From Gemmatimonadota bacterium (GTDB lineage: Bacteria > Latescibacterota > UBA2968 > UBA8231), in contig PATE01000051.1 of the NCBI GenBank assembly GCA_002712305.1, positions 27,644-50,842 of the forward strand: a DNA stretch of 23,199 bases, given 5' to 3'. Under the pieces are notes generated by a model. It was not told where the DNA came from and did no database searches. It saw nothing but the letters and a program-made list of their open reading frames with translations. Of this stretch, positions 1 through 7,503 are shown in pieces. The translations under genes were made by a program, and so were the position numbers. The first letter of the stretch is position 1, and each line of letters begins with the position of its first letter.

Positions 1-918
1 GGACTGGGCGAAGGCATGGACCGACGACACGATGCCGGAGCGCGTCAGAAAGGTCCCGAAGATCGTCATCCCGAAGGTGAAGAATAGCAGAACCATATTC
101 CACACCTTGAGCATACCTTTGCGCTCCTGAATCATAACCGAATGGAGCAGCGCCGTGGCGGCGAGCCAGGGCATGAGAGATGCATTCTCTACAGGGTCCC
201 ATCCCCAATAACCACCCCATCCCAACTCAACGTAGGCCCACTTTCCTCCCAGCAGCAGACCAGCTCCCAGGAAGGTCCAGGGGATCAGTAGCCACCGACG
301 CATCGCCCGCAACCAGGTGTTGTCGAGAAGGCGCGAGGCGAGGGCCGCGATGCCGAAGGCAAAAGGAACGGTCATCCCCACCATTCCTGCATAGAGCAAG
401 GGAGGATGGATGGCCATATAGGGATGTTGGAGGATGGGGTTGAGGCCCCGTCCGTCGGCGGGTGTGAAAGACAGCCGCGTGAACGGATCAGCGGAGAAGA
501 TGTTGAGCATGGCGAAGAAGAAGCAGCTCGCCGCCAACACGGCCACGACGTAGGGCATCAACTCGCGATAACGGTGTCGATTAAAGGCGACGGCTGCACC
601 CGTATAGATGGCCAGAACCCAACCCCAGAACAAGATCGAGCCATTCTGCCCACCCCAAAGGGATGCGAGCACGTACTGAGTCGGCATCGCCAGATTCGTG
701 TTCTCGGCGACGTACTGTACCTGGAAGTCCTTTGTAAAAATCGCGTACCAGAGACTCAGTGCGGCCACTGAATAAAGGGCACAAACGGCAAGCACCGCGT
801 TCTCACCCGAACGAATCAGACCTTCGTGATGTCGATGGGCACCCAAAAGAGACGCGACGGTAGCATAGCCGGCGGCTGCCAGCGCAAGGCACAACGCGAA
901 GTAGCCAACATCGACCAT
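1..918 (-). CDS. ccmF: Cytochrome c maturation heme lyase subunit CcmF (partial, N-terminal 306 residues)
   Basis: The reverse strand is open from ATG at 918 to the window edge, so the 3' end is missing. CcmF is the integral membrane heme lyase of System I cytochrome c maturation; it takes heme from CcmE and attaches it to apocytochrome CXXCH motifs on the outer face of the inner membrane. The translation shows many membrane helices, the NPILQHPYMAIHPPLLYAG segment (about residues 160-178) containing the conserved histidine region, and the tryptophan-rich WWD signature WGGYWGWDPVENA (about 234-246). Family members are usually around 600-700 residues, so about half is present. It lies 43 bp downstream of ccmE on the same strand, the expected pairing. 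Start choice: ATG begins directly before the first hydrophobic helix; no strong ribosome binding site is visible. Confidence 0.95.
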   Translation of the reverse strand, partial: MVDVGYFALCLALAAAGYATVASLLGAHRHHEGLIRSGENAVLAVCALYSVAALSLWYAIFTKDFQVQYVAENTNLAMPTQYVLASLWGGQNGSILFWGWVLAIYTGAAVAFNRHRYRELMPYVVAVLAASCFFFAMLNIFSADPFTRLSFTPADGRGLNPILQHPYMAIHPPLLYAGMVGMTVPFAFGIAALASRLLDNTWLRAMRRWLLIPWTFLGAGLLLGGKWAYVELGWGGYWGWDPVENASLMPWLAATALLHSVMIQERKGMLKVWNMVLLFFTFGMTIFGTFLTRSGIVSSVHAFAQS

Positions 919-961
919 GGCAGAAAAATCCAGTTAAGAGACTGATGAGGGCGGAGGCAGA

Positions 962-1405
962 TCAGGAACCGGTGGTCTCGACTGCAGGTTCGTCGAGGGC
1001 TTCCACATGGTCTTCGTAACTCTGACCCTCATACTTGGACGGGCACTTGGCGAAGACGATCTCAGCATCGAAGCGGCCATCCTGGTAATGCCCTTCAATG
1101 ACAACTTGCGCGCGATCCTGAAACGTGTCGGGAAGCACGGCGTTGCCCGTGTAGCGAACGGCAATCTCGTTCTCGCCATCCGTGATCTGGAACTCCGGGC
1201 GGTGGCGATACTCATCCCACTCGATCGTCCCTGGAACGACCACACAGCCTCCAAGCTGGATCCGACGATCCGCCACGCTGTCGGCTTCCACAAGCAGCAC
1301 GTCGAGCGTCATATGGCGCGCCGATGACTGGCGCACACCCATGATCAACAGGGCGACGATGCCCAGCGCGACGACGACCGAACCGATAGCAAACTGACGT
1401 CTCAT
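962..1405 (-). CDS. ccmE: Cytochrome c-type biogenesis heme chaperone CcmE, CXXXY variant
   Basis: CcmE is a membrane-anchored periplasmic heme chaperone that carries heme from CcmC/CcmAB to CcmF. One N-terminal helix (about residues 6-24) is followed by an OB-fold beta domain. The classical proteins bind heme covalently through His in an HXXXY motif. Here the corresponding site reads FAKCPSKYEG, so Cys121 and Tyr125 form the CXXXY variant known from some deltaproteobacteria, archaea and other lineages. The start at 1405 is preferred over an in-frame ATG at 1411 because AGGA lies 5 nt before it, while 1411 has no usable ribosome binding site. The C-terminus is acidic and probably disordered. 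Genes on either side are co-oriented: a methyltransferase upstream and ccmF downstream. Confidence 0.9.
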   Translation of the reverse strand: MRRQFAIGSVVVALGIVALLIMGVRQSSARHMTLDVLLVEADSVADRRIQLGGCVVVPGTIEWDEYRHRPEFQITDGENEIAVRYTGNAVLPDTFQDRAQVVIEGHYQDGRFDAEIVFAKCPSKYEGQSYEDHVEALDEPAVETTGS

Positions 1406-1463
1406 TGGCATCCTACGAAGGGTGAAAGCGGGAATGACCTCATTGCCTGTCGTACCACACAGG

Positions 1464-2636
1464 TTAACGTGCTGATTCCGTCACAGAGGCGCAAATGAGA
1501 ATCGTTCGTTTTCCATCGATGCGAGTGCAGACCAGCTCAACCGGCAAAGAGTCTGTGTCGAAGGCACCCAACTGCTGACGCAACGTCTCCGGCTCGATGG
1601 GAAAATGGCGTCGGCGGATCACGCCAGGGCGCCAACCATTGAGACGCAGAACACGCTGCAGCCGGTTCAACTGAAAAGGCACCTGCTCCAGCAGGGGCAA
1701 CGTCTTGGCCCACGGTGTATGGTGGACGTCGTCACTACTCAAGTAGGCCACATCCTCGACAATGGACCAGGCGCCAAGCTGCGCGGCCAGTTCGCCGATC
1801 AGGTGAGAGCGCACCAAAGCGGGGTCGGGGTCGTAGAGAACGCGACCCACAGGCTGCACCGGCGGGCGCAGGATCTCGTCCGACGCCGAGGCGAGGCTGA
1901 TGGTTTGCTCACCGATCTGGGTTGCCCGTCGACGACAGTCGTCCCCTTGGCCGAACCACAGCACCGCTTCGCGGCACTGCCCCTGCCAGGACACATACTC
2001 CACCTCCTCCCGTACAGGTAGTTCGCCGAGGTCCAGGGCCGGTGAGACCTTCACCGCCAGCAGGTCGAACTGCTGCTGCCACTCCGGGATGTAGGCGAGA
2101 CTCGGTTCATAGTCGCTGCCAGATCGGGCACGTTTGCCCCCCTGGCGACGGGCAGGGTCTGCTGTGGCGGCATCAGCCTTCACCGGTGCAAACCGGCTGT
2201 CCCCAGCGATGAGGGCCGCCGTATTCCGCTCATGTGCTCCGAGATTGACACGGGCCATCTGCAGTCGTGCCGTGTCCAGGTCGACGCCGATACATGGGCC
2301 TCGTTCAGCCAGCGCCATCAGGTCACCGCCGATGCCACAACACAGGTCAGCGACCCATGTGTCGCCAAATCGTTGAGCTCTGTGGCGGGCGACGGTCAGA
2401 CCGCTGGCCATCTCGAGGCCATCCCGATCCGCAAACAGTCGATCTGCAGCATCGCCAAACTTCCCATGAGCGCGTTCGCGCTGGTCCCACACGTACAGAG
2501 CGGCTCGCACTCGATCCGAGGCGTCGATGTTGAGTTGCTGGATCTGCAGGGAGGAGTCGCCAGCGGCTCGTCGCTGGCCGATCTGTTCCAGCACCGCGCT
2601 TCCTGCAGTGCCGCTCAGATACAGGACGGCATCCAC
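1464..2636 (-). CDS. Class I SAM-dependent methyltransferase with THUMP-like C-terminal domain
   Basis: Predicted 390-residue methyltransferase. A Rossmann-type SAM-binding site is visible: motif I DLCCGIGGD (about 97-105), the acidic loop GVDLD (about 117-121) and a DPARR segment (about 160-164) typical of this family. The C-terminal part, with RVLRLNGWRPGVIRRRHFP (about 328-346), matches the THUMP-like domain found behind this methyltransferase core, which suggests an RNA substrate; the actual substrate is unknown. The reading frame stays open far upstream into the M24 peptidase gene, but that part overlaps a well-supported gene and looks like shadow coding, so GTG at 2636, 32 bp after the peptidase stop, is chosen. 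No clear Shine-Dalgarno sequence precedes it and the start could be off by several codons. Confidence 0.85.
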   Translation of the reverse strand: MDAVLYLSGTAGSAVLEQIGQRRAAGDSSLQIQQLNIDASDRVRAALYVWDQRERAHGKFGDAADRLFADRDGLEMASGLTVARHRAQRFGDTWVADLCCGIGGDLMALAERGPCIGVDLDTARLQMARVNLGAHERNTAALIAGDSRFAPVKADAATADPARRQGGKRARSGSDYEPSLAYIPEWQQQFDLLAVKVSPALDLGELPVREEVEYVSWQGQCREAVLWFGQGDDCRRRATQIGEQTISLASASDEILRPPVQPVGRVLYDPDPALVRSHLIGELAAQLGAWSIVEDVAYLSSDDVHHTPWAKTLPLLEQVPFQLNRLQRVLRLNGWRPGVIRRRHFPIEPETLRQQLGAFDTDSLPVELVCTRIDGKRTILICASVTESAR

Positions 2637-2668
2637 AGACAGTGGATGGGAGATCTGCGTGCGGTTCC

Positions 2669-3805
2669 TCAGAGCTGCAGCGTCTTCGGGAAGGTGGTCA
2701 CGTTGCGGTAGCCATCCGTCTCGATGATGACGAGGTCTTCGATTCGCACGCCACCCAACCCGGCGTAGTAGAGACCCGGTTCCACGGTGAGGGTTTGGCC
2801 GGCGGCCAGCACATCGGTTCGACGGCCGAGCGAGGGGGCCTCGTGGATCTCGAGCCCCACCCCGTGCCCTGTGCCGTGGAAGTATCCTTGCATGCGCCCG
2901 TCGATTTCGCCGGAGCCATAACCGGCGTCGGCGAAGCGTTTCTGAACATTCTGGTGAATGGCGGCACCATCGGCACCGGCACAAACCGCCTCCAACGCCT
3001 CCAACTGTGCCGACAACACCGTGTCGTACAGTCGTTGAACGTCTTCGGAAACCTCACCACGTACGAAAGTGCGCGTAATGTCCCCAAAGTATCCGCTCGC
3101 ATCGGCCCGCGGGAAGATGTCGATGATGATGGGTGAATTCGCAGGCAACGGGCCGTGTCCGGCCTGGTGCGGGTCAATGGCCTGCTCTCCGCCGGCCACG
3201 ATCGTGTGGTGACCTGTGCAGTCATGATCGAGCAGGACGTGATGAATCGTGCGCCGTACACGTTCGGAGGTAAGTGGTTTGCCATCCAGCCACAGCTGCC
3301 CAGACTCGATGCGAGCCTGGGTGAGGGCATCTACGGCCGCTTGCATCGACGCCTCTGCAGCCTGTTGTGTGGTGACGACGGCTTCGATCTGCGCGGGGGT
3401 CTTGATTGCCCGCTCTACAAACAGAGGCGCACCTGCGACGCGGATCTGAAAACCTGCGTCGGTCAATCGGTTCGCTGTAGCGATTGGAAAGTCGGCGGGC
3501 ACGAGCAGGCACTTGAAGCCGAGTTCACGCAGGGCATTGTGCAGCGAATCGCCTGATTCTCCCTCACCGGGTTCATACGTGCTGAGTGCCAACACATCAC
3601 AGCAGGACTGGTCACGGGCACGATCCAGTTCGAGATCTTTGACCAACACCCACGATGTCGTTCCGTCACACAGATAGTGGAACGGATCGGGAGCCATGAA
3701 GTCTGTCGCCCAGTGCAGATCCGCACTGCCTTCACTGGCCGCGTAGAGCAAAAGAGCATCCGCTTCCTGCAGATCGAGGTTCGGGATGCGGAGTGTATCA
3801 CTCAC
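2669..3805 (-). CDS. M24 family metallopeptidase (Xaa-Pro aminopeptidase-like)
   Basis: A 378-residue cytoplasmic peptidase of the pita-bread fold, likely removing N-terminal residues before proline or acting on short proline-containing peptides. The N-terminal creatinase-like domain covers about 1-135. The catalytic domain carries all five expected metal ligands: Asp229 (IIIDIFPR), Asp242 (GDITRTF), His314 (GTGHGVGLEIHE), Glu342 (VEPGLY) and Glu356 (GVRIED). No signal peptide is seen. The GTG start at 3805 overlaps the 3' end of htrA by 8 bp, and a strong GGAGGA (3810-3815) lies inside the htrA coding sequence, so the two genes are translationally coupled. Protease plus downstream peptidase suggests stepwise peptide breakdown, although HtrA is periplasmic and this enzyme appears cytoplasmic, so the link may be only transcriptional. 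Confidence 0.93.
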   Translation of the reverse strand: MSDTLRIPNLDLQEADALLLYAASEGSADLHWATDFMAPDPFHYLCDGTTSWVLVKDLELDRARDQSCCDVLALSTYEPGEGESGDSLHNALRELGFKCLLVPADFPIATANRLTDAGFQIRVAGAPLFVERAIKTPAQIEAVVTTQQAAEASMQAAVDALTQARIESGQLWLDGKPLTSERVRRTIHHVLLDHDCTGHHTIVAGGEQAIDPHQAGHGPLPANSPIIIDIFPRADASGYFGDITRTFVRGEVSEDVQRLYDTVLSAQLEALEAVCAGADGAAIHQNVQKRFADAGYGSGEIDGRMQGYFHGTGHGVGLEIHEAPSLGRRTDVLAAGQTLTVEPGLYYAGLGGVRIEDLVIIETDGYRNVTTFPKTLQL

Positions 3806-5252
3806 GTCGTCCTCCCATTCTCAGTGCTCTCACATCGATTCCACGATCCTGGTGCCACAGCCAGAACAGGGCGGACTCACCACGCCTCAAGTCAGCTACG
3901 GACCGCACGAATACATCCACGGAACCGATCTTCTTGTTGTCGATCTCGGTGATGATGTCGTCGACATTCAGGCCTTTGGCCGCCGCTGGCCCCCGGGGGT
4001 CGACTTCGATGATGACGACGGCCTGCCTCTGATCTTGAAGTCCCAACTGCTCGGCGACGGACTCGGACAGCCCAAGAGCGGAGGCTCGTTCGCCCACGGT
4101 GGCCACCGTGATGCCCAACGCATCGAGACGATGCTCGCCCCGCGCCAGGCGTTGGTCGTCCTCACGCTCCCCCAAGGTGACGAGCACGTGGCGTTCAAGG
4201 CCCTCGCGGAACAGAACTAACTCGATGGTTTCACCTGGATCTCGATTGTAGATCCGGGTCTGTACCTGGTTGGGTACGTTCACAATCTCGCCATCGACGG
4301 AGAGGATCACATCATTGGAGTCGAGGCCACCAATTTCAGCTGCGGTCCCAGGTAGTACAGCCGTCACGAGCACACCACGCGGAGGATCAAGGCCCAACTG
4401 AAGTTCACGAACCCGGGCGTCATCCACCGCGGTCATCTCGATTCCCAGATACCCTCGTACGATCCTGCCATGGGTCAGCAGATCATCCACCGCCTCCCGT
4501 GCCAGGTCGATGGGCACGGCCAACCCATAGCCGATGTAGTAGCCGGTTCGTGTCGAGATCGCCGTGTTGATGCCGATGACACGGCCCTGCAGATCGAGCA
4601 GAGGCCCGCCAGAATTGCCCGGATTGATGACTGCATTGGTCTGGATGAAACTCTCGATGCCGGAGCGGCCGCCGATCACATTTGCATCGCGTCCCAGCGC
4701 GCTGACGATACCATGGGTCAATGTGGTCCCCATGCCCAGGGGATAACCGATAGCCACCACCCAATCGCCGATGCGCAGATGGCTGGACTCGCCCAAGCGC
4801 GCCACCGGCAGACCGGTGGCGTTCACCTTGAGCAGTGCGATATCGATGAGTGAATCGATCCCGACCACCTGAGCGGGCAATCGTCGACGGTCTCGGAATA
4901 CGACTCCGATCGTGTCAGCGTCTTTCACCACGTGGTGGTTTGACAGGATGTATCCATCCTCACTGATGATGACACCCGACCCCATGCCGGTGGGTGCTTC
5001 GCCATCCTCCGGAGGATCAATGCGCGGATGGAATCGCGGCATGATCCGGTCCCAGTCTCCGGAGGTTTGAATGAGCACGACCGCCGGGGTCGCTTCCTCA
5101 TGGACGGCACGGAACGCGTCGCTCAGCGCCTCCAACTGGGCCACAGCCGTTGTCTGTGTCTGGCCCGCTCGGGGATCGGATTCTGTCTGAGCCCGACAGA
5201 CACTGACCCACAGCGTGAGCACACAAAAAAGCACCAGGGGAAGTCGGCTCAT
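3798..5252 (-). CDS. Periplasmic HtrA/Deg family serine protease with two PDZ domains
   Basis: A 484-residue envelope quality-control protease/chaperone. Residues 1-21 form a Sec signal peptide (hydrophobic core, VCRA-Q type cleavage). The trypsin-like domain has the full triad: His107 in SNHHVV, Asp137 in SLIDIALLKV and Ser214 in GNSGGP. PDZ1 spans about 265-360 and PDZ2 about 378-470, the DegP/DegQ/DegS-group layout. The start ATG overlaps the stop of the upstream sigma-54 activator (ATGA at 5249-5252), which implies translational coupling and suggests the protease is made together with its likely regulator. The second PDZ is more divergent than the first. Whether it acts as DegP (general) or DegS (signalling) cannot be read from the sequence; two PDZ domains and no visible membrane anchor favour DegP/Q. 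Confidence 0.96.
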   Translation of the reverse strand: MSRLPLVLFCVLTLWVSVCRAQTESDPRAGQTQTTAVAQLEALSDAFRAVHEEATPAVVLIQTSGDWDRIMPRFHPRIDPPEDGEAPTGMGSGVIISEDGYILSNHHVVKDADTIGVVFRDRRRLPAQVVGIDSLIDIALLKVNATGLPVARLGESSHLRIGDWVVAIGYPLGMGTTLTHGIVSALGRDANVIGGRSGIESFIQTNAVINPGNSGGPLLDLQGRVIGINTAISTRTGYYIGYGLAVPIDLAREAVDDLLTHGRIVRGYLGIEMTAVDDARVRELQLGLDPPRGVLVTAVLPGTAAEIGGLDSNDVILSVDGEIVNVPNQVQTRIYNRDPGETIELVLFREGLERHVLVTLGEREDDQRLARGEHRLDALGITVATVGERASALGLSESVAEQLGLQDQRQAVVIIEVDPRGPAAAKGLNVDDIITEIDNKKIGSVDVFVRSVADLRRGESALFWLWHQDRGIDVRALRMGGRRE

Positions 5253-6790
5253 TTCAGACCGTATTCATCGAGTTTGCGATACAGCGTGCGCACACCGATG
5301 CCCAGAAGCTGGGCCGCCTTGCGCCGATTCTGCCCGACCTGGGAAAGGGCCTTCTCAATTGCCTCCCGCTCCATCTGTTTCAGCGAGGGAACCGCGTCAT
5401 CCACAATGGCCGCATCGCCGGCGTAGACCCCTTCCGCATCAATGGCCCGTGCCTCTCCCACATCGGCAGGCGTATCGACGTGGAATACGGGCCGAGGGGT
5501 CATGCTCGGATCGGTGCTATCAGCCTGTCCCTCCTCCACGACGCGTCGCAGGTCAGCCACCTCGCGTTTGAGGTCTAGCAGGGCGAAATAGATCAGCTCG
5601 CGCTCCGACTGATCCGGTGTTTTGCTCGTGACCACCGGCAGATGGCGAACCGTCGAAGGCGCACCCTCCAGATGGGGAACCAGATCCTCCGGCTCAACCT
5701 GGCCCTTGGGACCCAGGAAGACGAGACGTTCTACGAGGTTTCGCAATTCTCGCACATTGCCGGGCCAGTCGTACTCGTGGAGCAGGTTCAAACCGGCCTT
5801 CGACAGGCCGGAAAACTGAGCCGAAGCATTCGCCGTCATCATCTGCTGCACATAGTGCTCCAGCAGAAGTGGGATATCATCCCGCCGCTCCCGCAACGGT
5901 GACAGATGCAGCTCGACGACCTTCAGTCGGTAGTACAGATCTCGGCGGAACTCCCCCGCCGACACCGCCTCGAGCAGATTTCGATTGCTGGCGGCCAGAA
6001 CCCGCACATCCACGGGAATGGCGGTGTCGCCTCCGACGCGGGTGACTTTTCGTTCTTCGAGAACTCGCAGCAGCCGCACTTGAGCGGACAGGGCCATCTC
6101 ACCGATTTCGTCGAGAAAGACCGTGCCCCCGTCGGCCTGCTCGAAGATGCCGCGAAACTGAGATCGAGCATCCGTGAAGGCTCCCCGTTCGTGCCCAAAC
6201 AGCTCATTCTCCAGCAAATTCTCTGGGATGGCGGCACAATTGATGGCCTTGAAGCGGCCCTCTGCTCGATCCGAGTAGTGGTGGAGGGCTTGCGCCACCA
6301 CGTCTTTTCCGCTGCCACTTTCCCCCGTGATCAGAACCGTGACCGGTGTGGGTGCCACCAGCAGGATCTGTTCTCGCAACTGCTGGATGGCCTCCGACTG
6401 ACCCACCAGCCGTTCGTGCAGAAACCGGCTGCGATCCACCAGATCGTCGGCGACCTGGCTCAGTCTCTGTGCATCGAAGGGACCTACCAGGACGCGTTCC
6501 AGGGGACTGCCGCGGGAGGCTTTGTCCCAGGCGCTGGCATCATCGTCGGCCAGCACGATGATGGGGATCTCTCGTTTGAGTGCGAGTGTCTGCGCCAGGT
6601 CGGAAATGGTTCGTTCGGGTAGACGCAGGTCGACGAGTACCAACTGCGCGCCCCGATCGAGCAGCGCACTGAGATGGTCGCCATCCCGTACGTCGACGAT
6701 TTGACGAGAGCGGGTGCGCAGAGCACCGGTCACGTCAGCGCGAACATCAGGATTCTGGGTAACGAGGAGGAACCGACTGTCAGGGGCCAT
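5249..6790 (-). CDS. NtrC-type sigma-54-dependent transcriptional activator with degenerate receiver domain
   Basis: A 513-residue bacterial enhancer-binding protein. Residues 1-115 resemble a response-regulator receiver with the phosphoacceptor-type Asp54 (LVLVDLRLP), but the usual acidic pair is replaced by Thr11-Gln12 and the conserved Lys by Gly103 (LVGPF). The AAA+ domain has Walker A GESGSGKD (156-163), Walker B TVFLDE (223-228), sensor I region RVLAASNRN and the WPGNVRELRN box (342-351). The sigma-54 contact loop reads GAFTDA (203-208) instead of GAFTGA. A linker with SERELIYFALLDLKREV (395-411) precedes a Fis-type helix-turn-helix (about 488-508). It starts 6 bp after the crp-like gene and overlaps htrA by ATGA. 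No sensor kinase gene is nearby. Targets are not known; the operon context suggests envelope functions. Confidence 0.95.
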   Translation of the reverse strand: MAPDSRFLLVTQNPDVRADVTGALRTRSRQIVDVRDGDHLSALLDRGAQLVLVDLRLPERTISDLAQTLALKREIPIIVLADDDASAWDKASRGSPLERVLVGPFDAQRLSQVADDLVDRSRFLHERLVGQSEAIQQLREQILLVAPTPVTVLITGESGSGKDVVAQALHHYSDRAEGRFKAINCAAIPENLLENELFGHERGAFTDARSQFRGIFEQADGGTVFLDEIGEMALSAQVRLLRVLEERKVTRVGGDTAIPVDVRVLAASNRNLLEAVSAGEFRRDLYYRLKVVELHLSPLRERRDDIPLLLEHYVQQMMTANASAQFSGLSKAGLNLLHEYDWPGNVRELRNLVERLVFLGPKGQVEPEDLVPHLEGAPSTVRHLPVVTSKTPDQSERELIYFALLDLKREVADLRRVVEEGQADSTDPSMTPRPVFHVDTPADVGEARAIDAEGVYAGDAAIVDDAVPSLKQMEREAIEKALSQVGQNRRKAAQLLGIGVRTLYRKLDEYGLK

Positions 6791-6796
6791 GGCGAA

Positions 6797-7468
6797 TCAG
6801 TCGCTCTTGCGGTCCTGCTCATGAACGATCGTGATGGTCCGACCTTCGGTGGAGATGTATCCCTGCTTTTCCAAGCGCTTGAGGACACGGGAGACAGTCT
6901 CGCGTGTCGTGCCCGACATGTTCGCAATCTGCTGGTGGGTGGGGCGGCTCTTCAGCAACACACCGTCGTCGGTTTCGGTGCCGTGTTCGTCGGCCAGTTG
7001 CAGCAAGGTTTCCGAGATGCGACTAGTCACGTCGAGGAGAGCCAATCCCCCGATCTTGCGGTCTGTCTTGCGCAGCCGTGCGGCCAATTCTGCCAGCAGA
7101 CCTACAGCGATCTGAGGCACTTTGTACACCAACTGCAAAAAATCTGATCGCCGCAGCATATACAGATCAGTGTTCTCTGTGGCCACCACATTCGCGGAGC
7201 GCGGTTTCCCATCCAGCAGGGACAACTCACCGAATACCGATCCGGTGCCGAGCAAGGAGAGGATGACCTCTCGACCGTCTTCGCTGACGATACTCACCTT
7301 CACCTGGCCACTGGAGATGATGAACAACGCATCTCCTTCTTCCTCTGCGAGGATGATGACCTGGTGCTTGTCGAAGCGACGCGTGATCGTCACCAGAGCG
7401 ATGGCATCCAGTTGCTCGTCATCAAGCCCCTCAAACAGCGGTCCCTGCCGCAACAGGGAGATTTCCAT
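6797..7468 (-). CDS. Crp/Fnr family transcriptional regulator (Crp-like, no Fe-S cysteines)
   Basis: A 223-residue regulator. The N-terminal cyclic-nucleotide-binding beta barrel covers about 1-115, with a phosphate-binding-cassette-like segment FGELSLLDGKPRSA (79-92) retaining the Gly-Glu and Arg-Ser-Ala positions that contact cyclic nucleotide in true CRP, so cAMP or a related ligand is plausible but unproven. The dimerisation helix follows (about 116-140). The C-terminal winged helix has the recognition segment THQQIANMSGTTRETVSRVL (177-196). There are no cysteines at all, which excludes an Fnr-type oxygen-sensing cluster. It sits 35 bp after the TPR gene and 6 bp before the sigma-54 activator, giving two regulators in a row within one apparent operon. 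A palindrome at 11419-11434 is a candidate binding site for it. Confidence 0.94.
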   Translation of the reverse strand: MEISLLRQGPLFEGLDDEQLDAIALVTITRRFDKHQVIILAEEEGDALFIISSGQVKVSIVSEDGREVILSLLGTGSVFGELSLLDGKPRSANVVATENTDLYMLRRSDFLQLVYKVPQIAVGLLAELAARLRKTDRKIGGLALLDVTSRISETLLQLADEHGTETDDGVLLKSRPTHQQIANMSGTTRETVSRVLKRLEKQGYISTEGRTITIVHEQDRKSD

Positions 7469-7503
7469 GGGCCTGTCTCGGTTTCTGGTGATCGGCCTCG
7501 ACG

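Noticed and set aside
2637-2984. Upstream extension of the THUMP-like methyltransferase to 2984
   Set aside because: It overlaps over 300 bp of the M24 peptidase, encodes Arg-rich shadow sequence and adds no domain.
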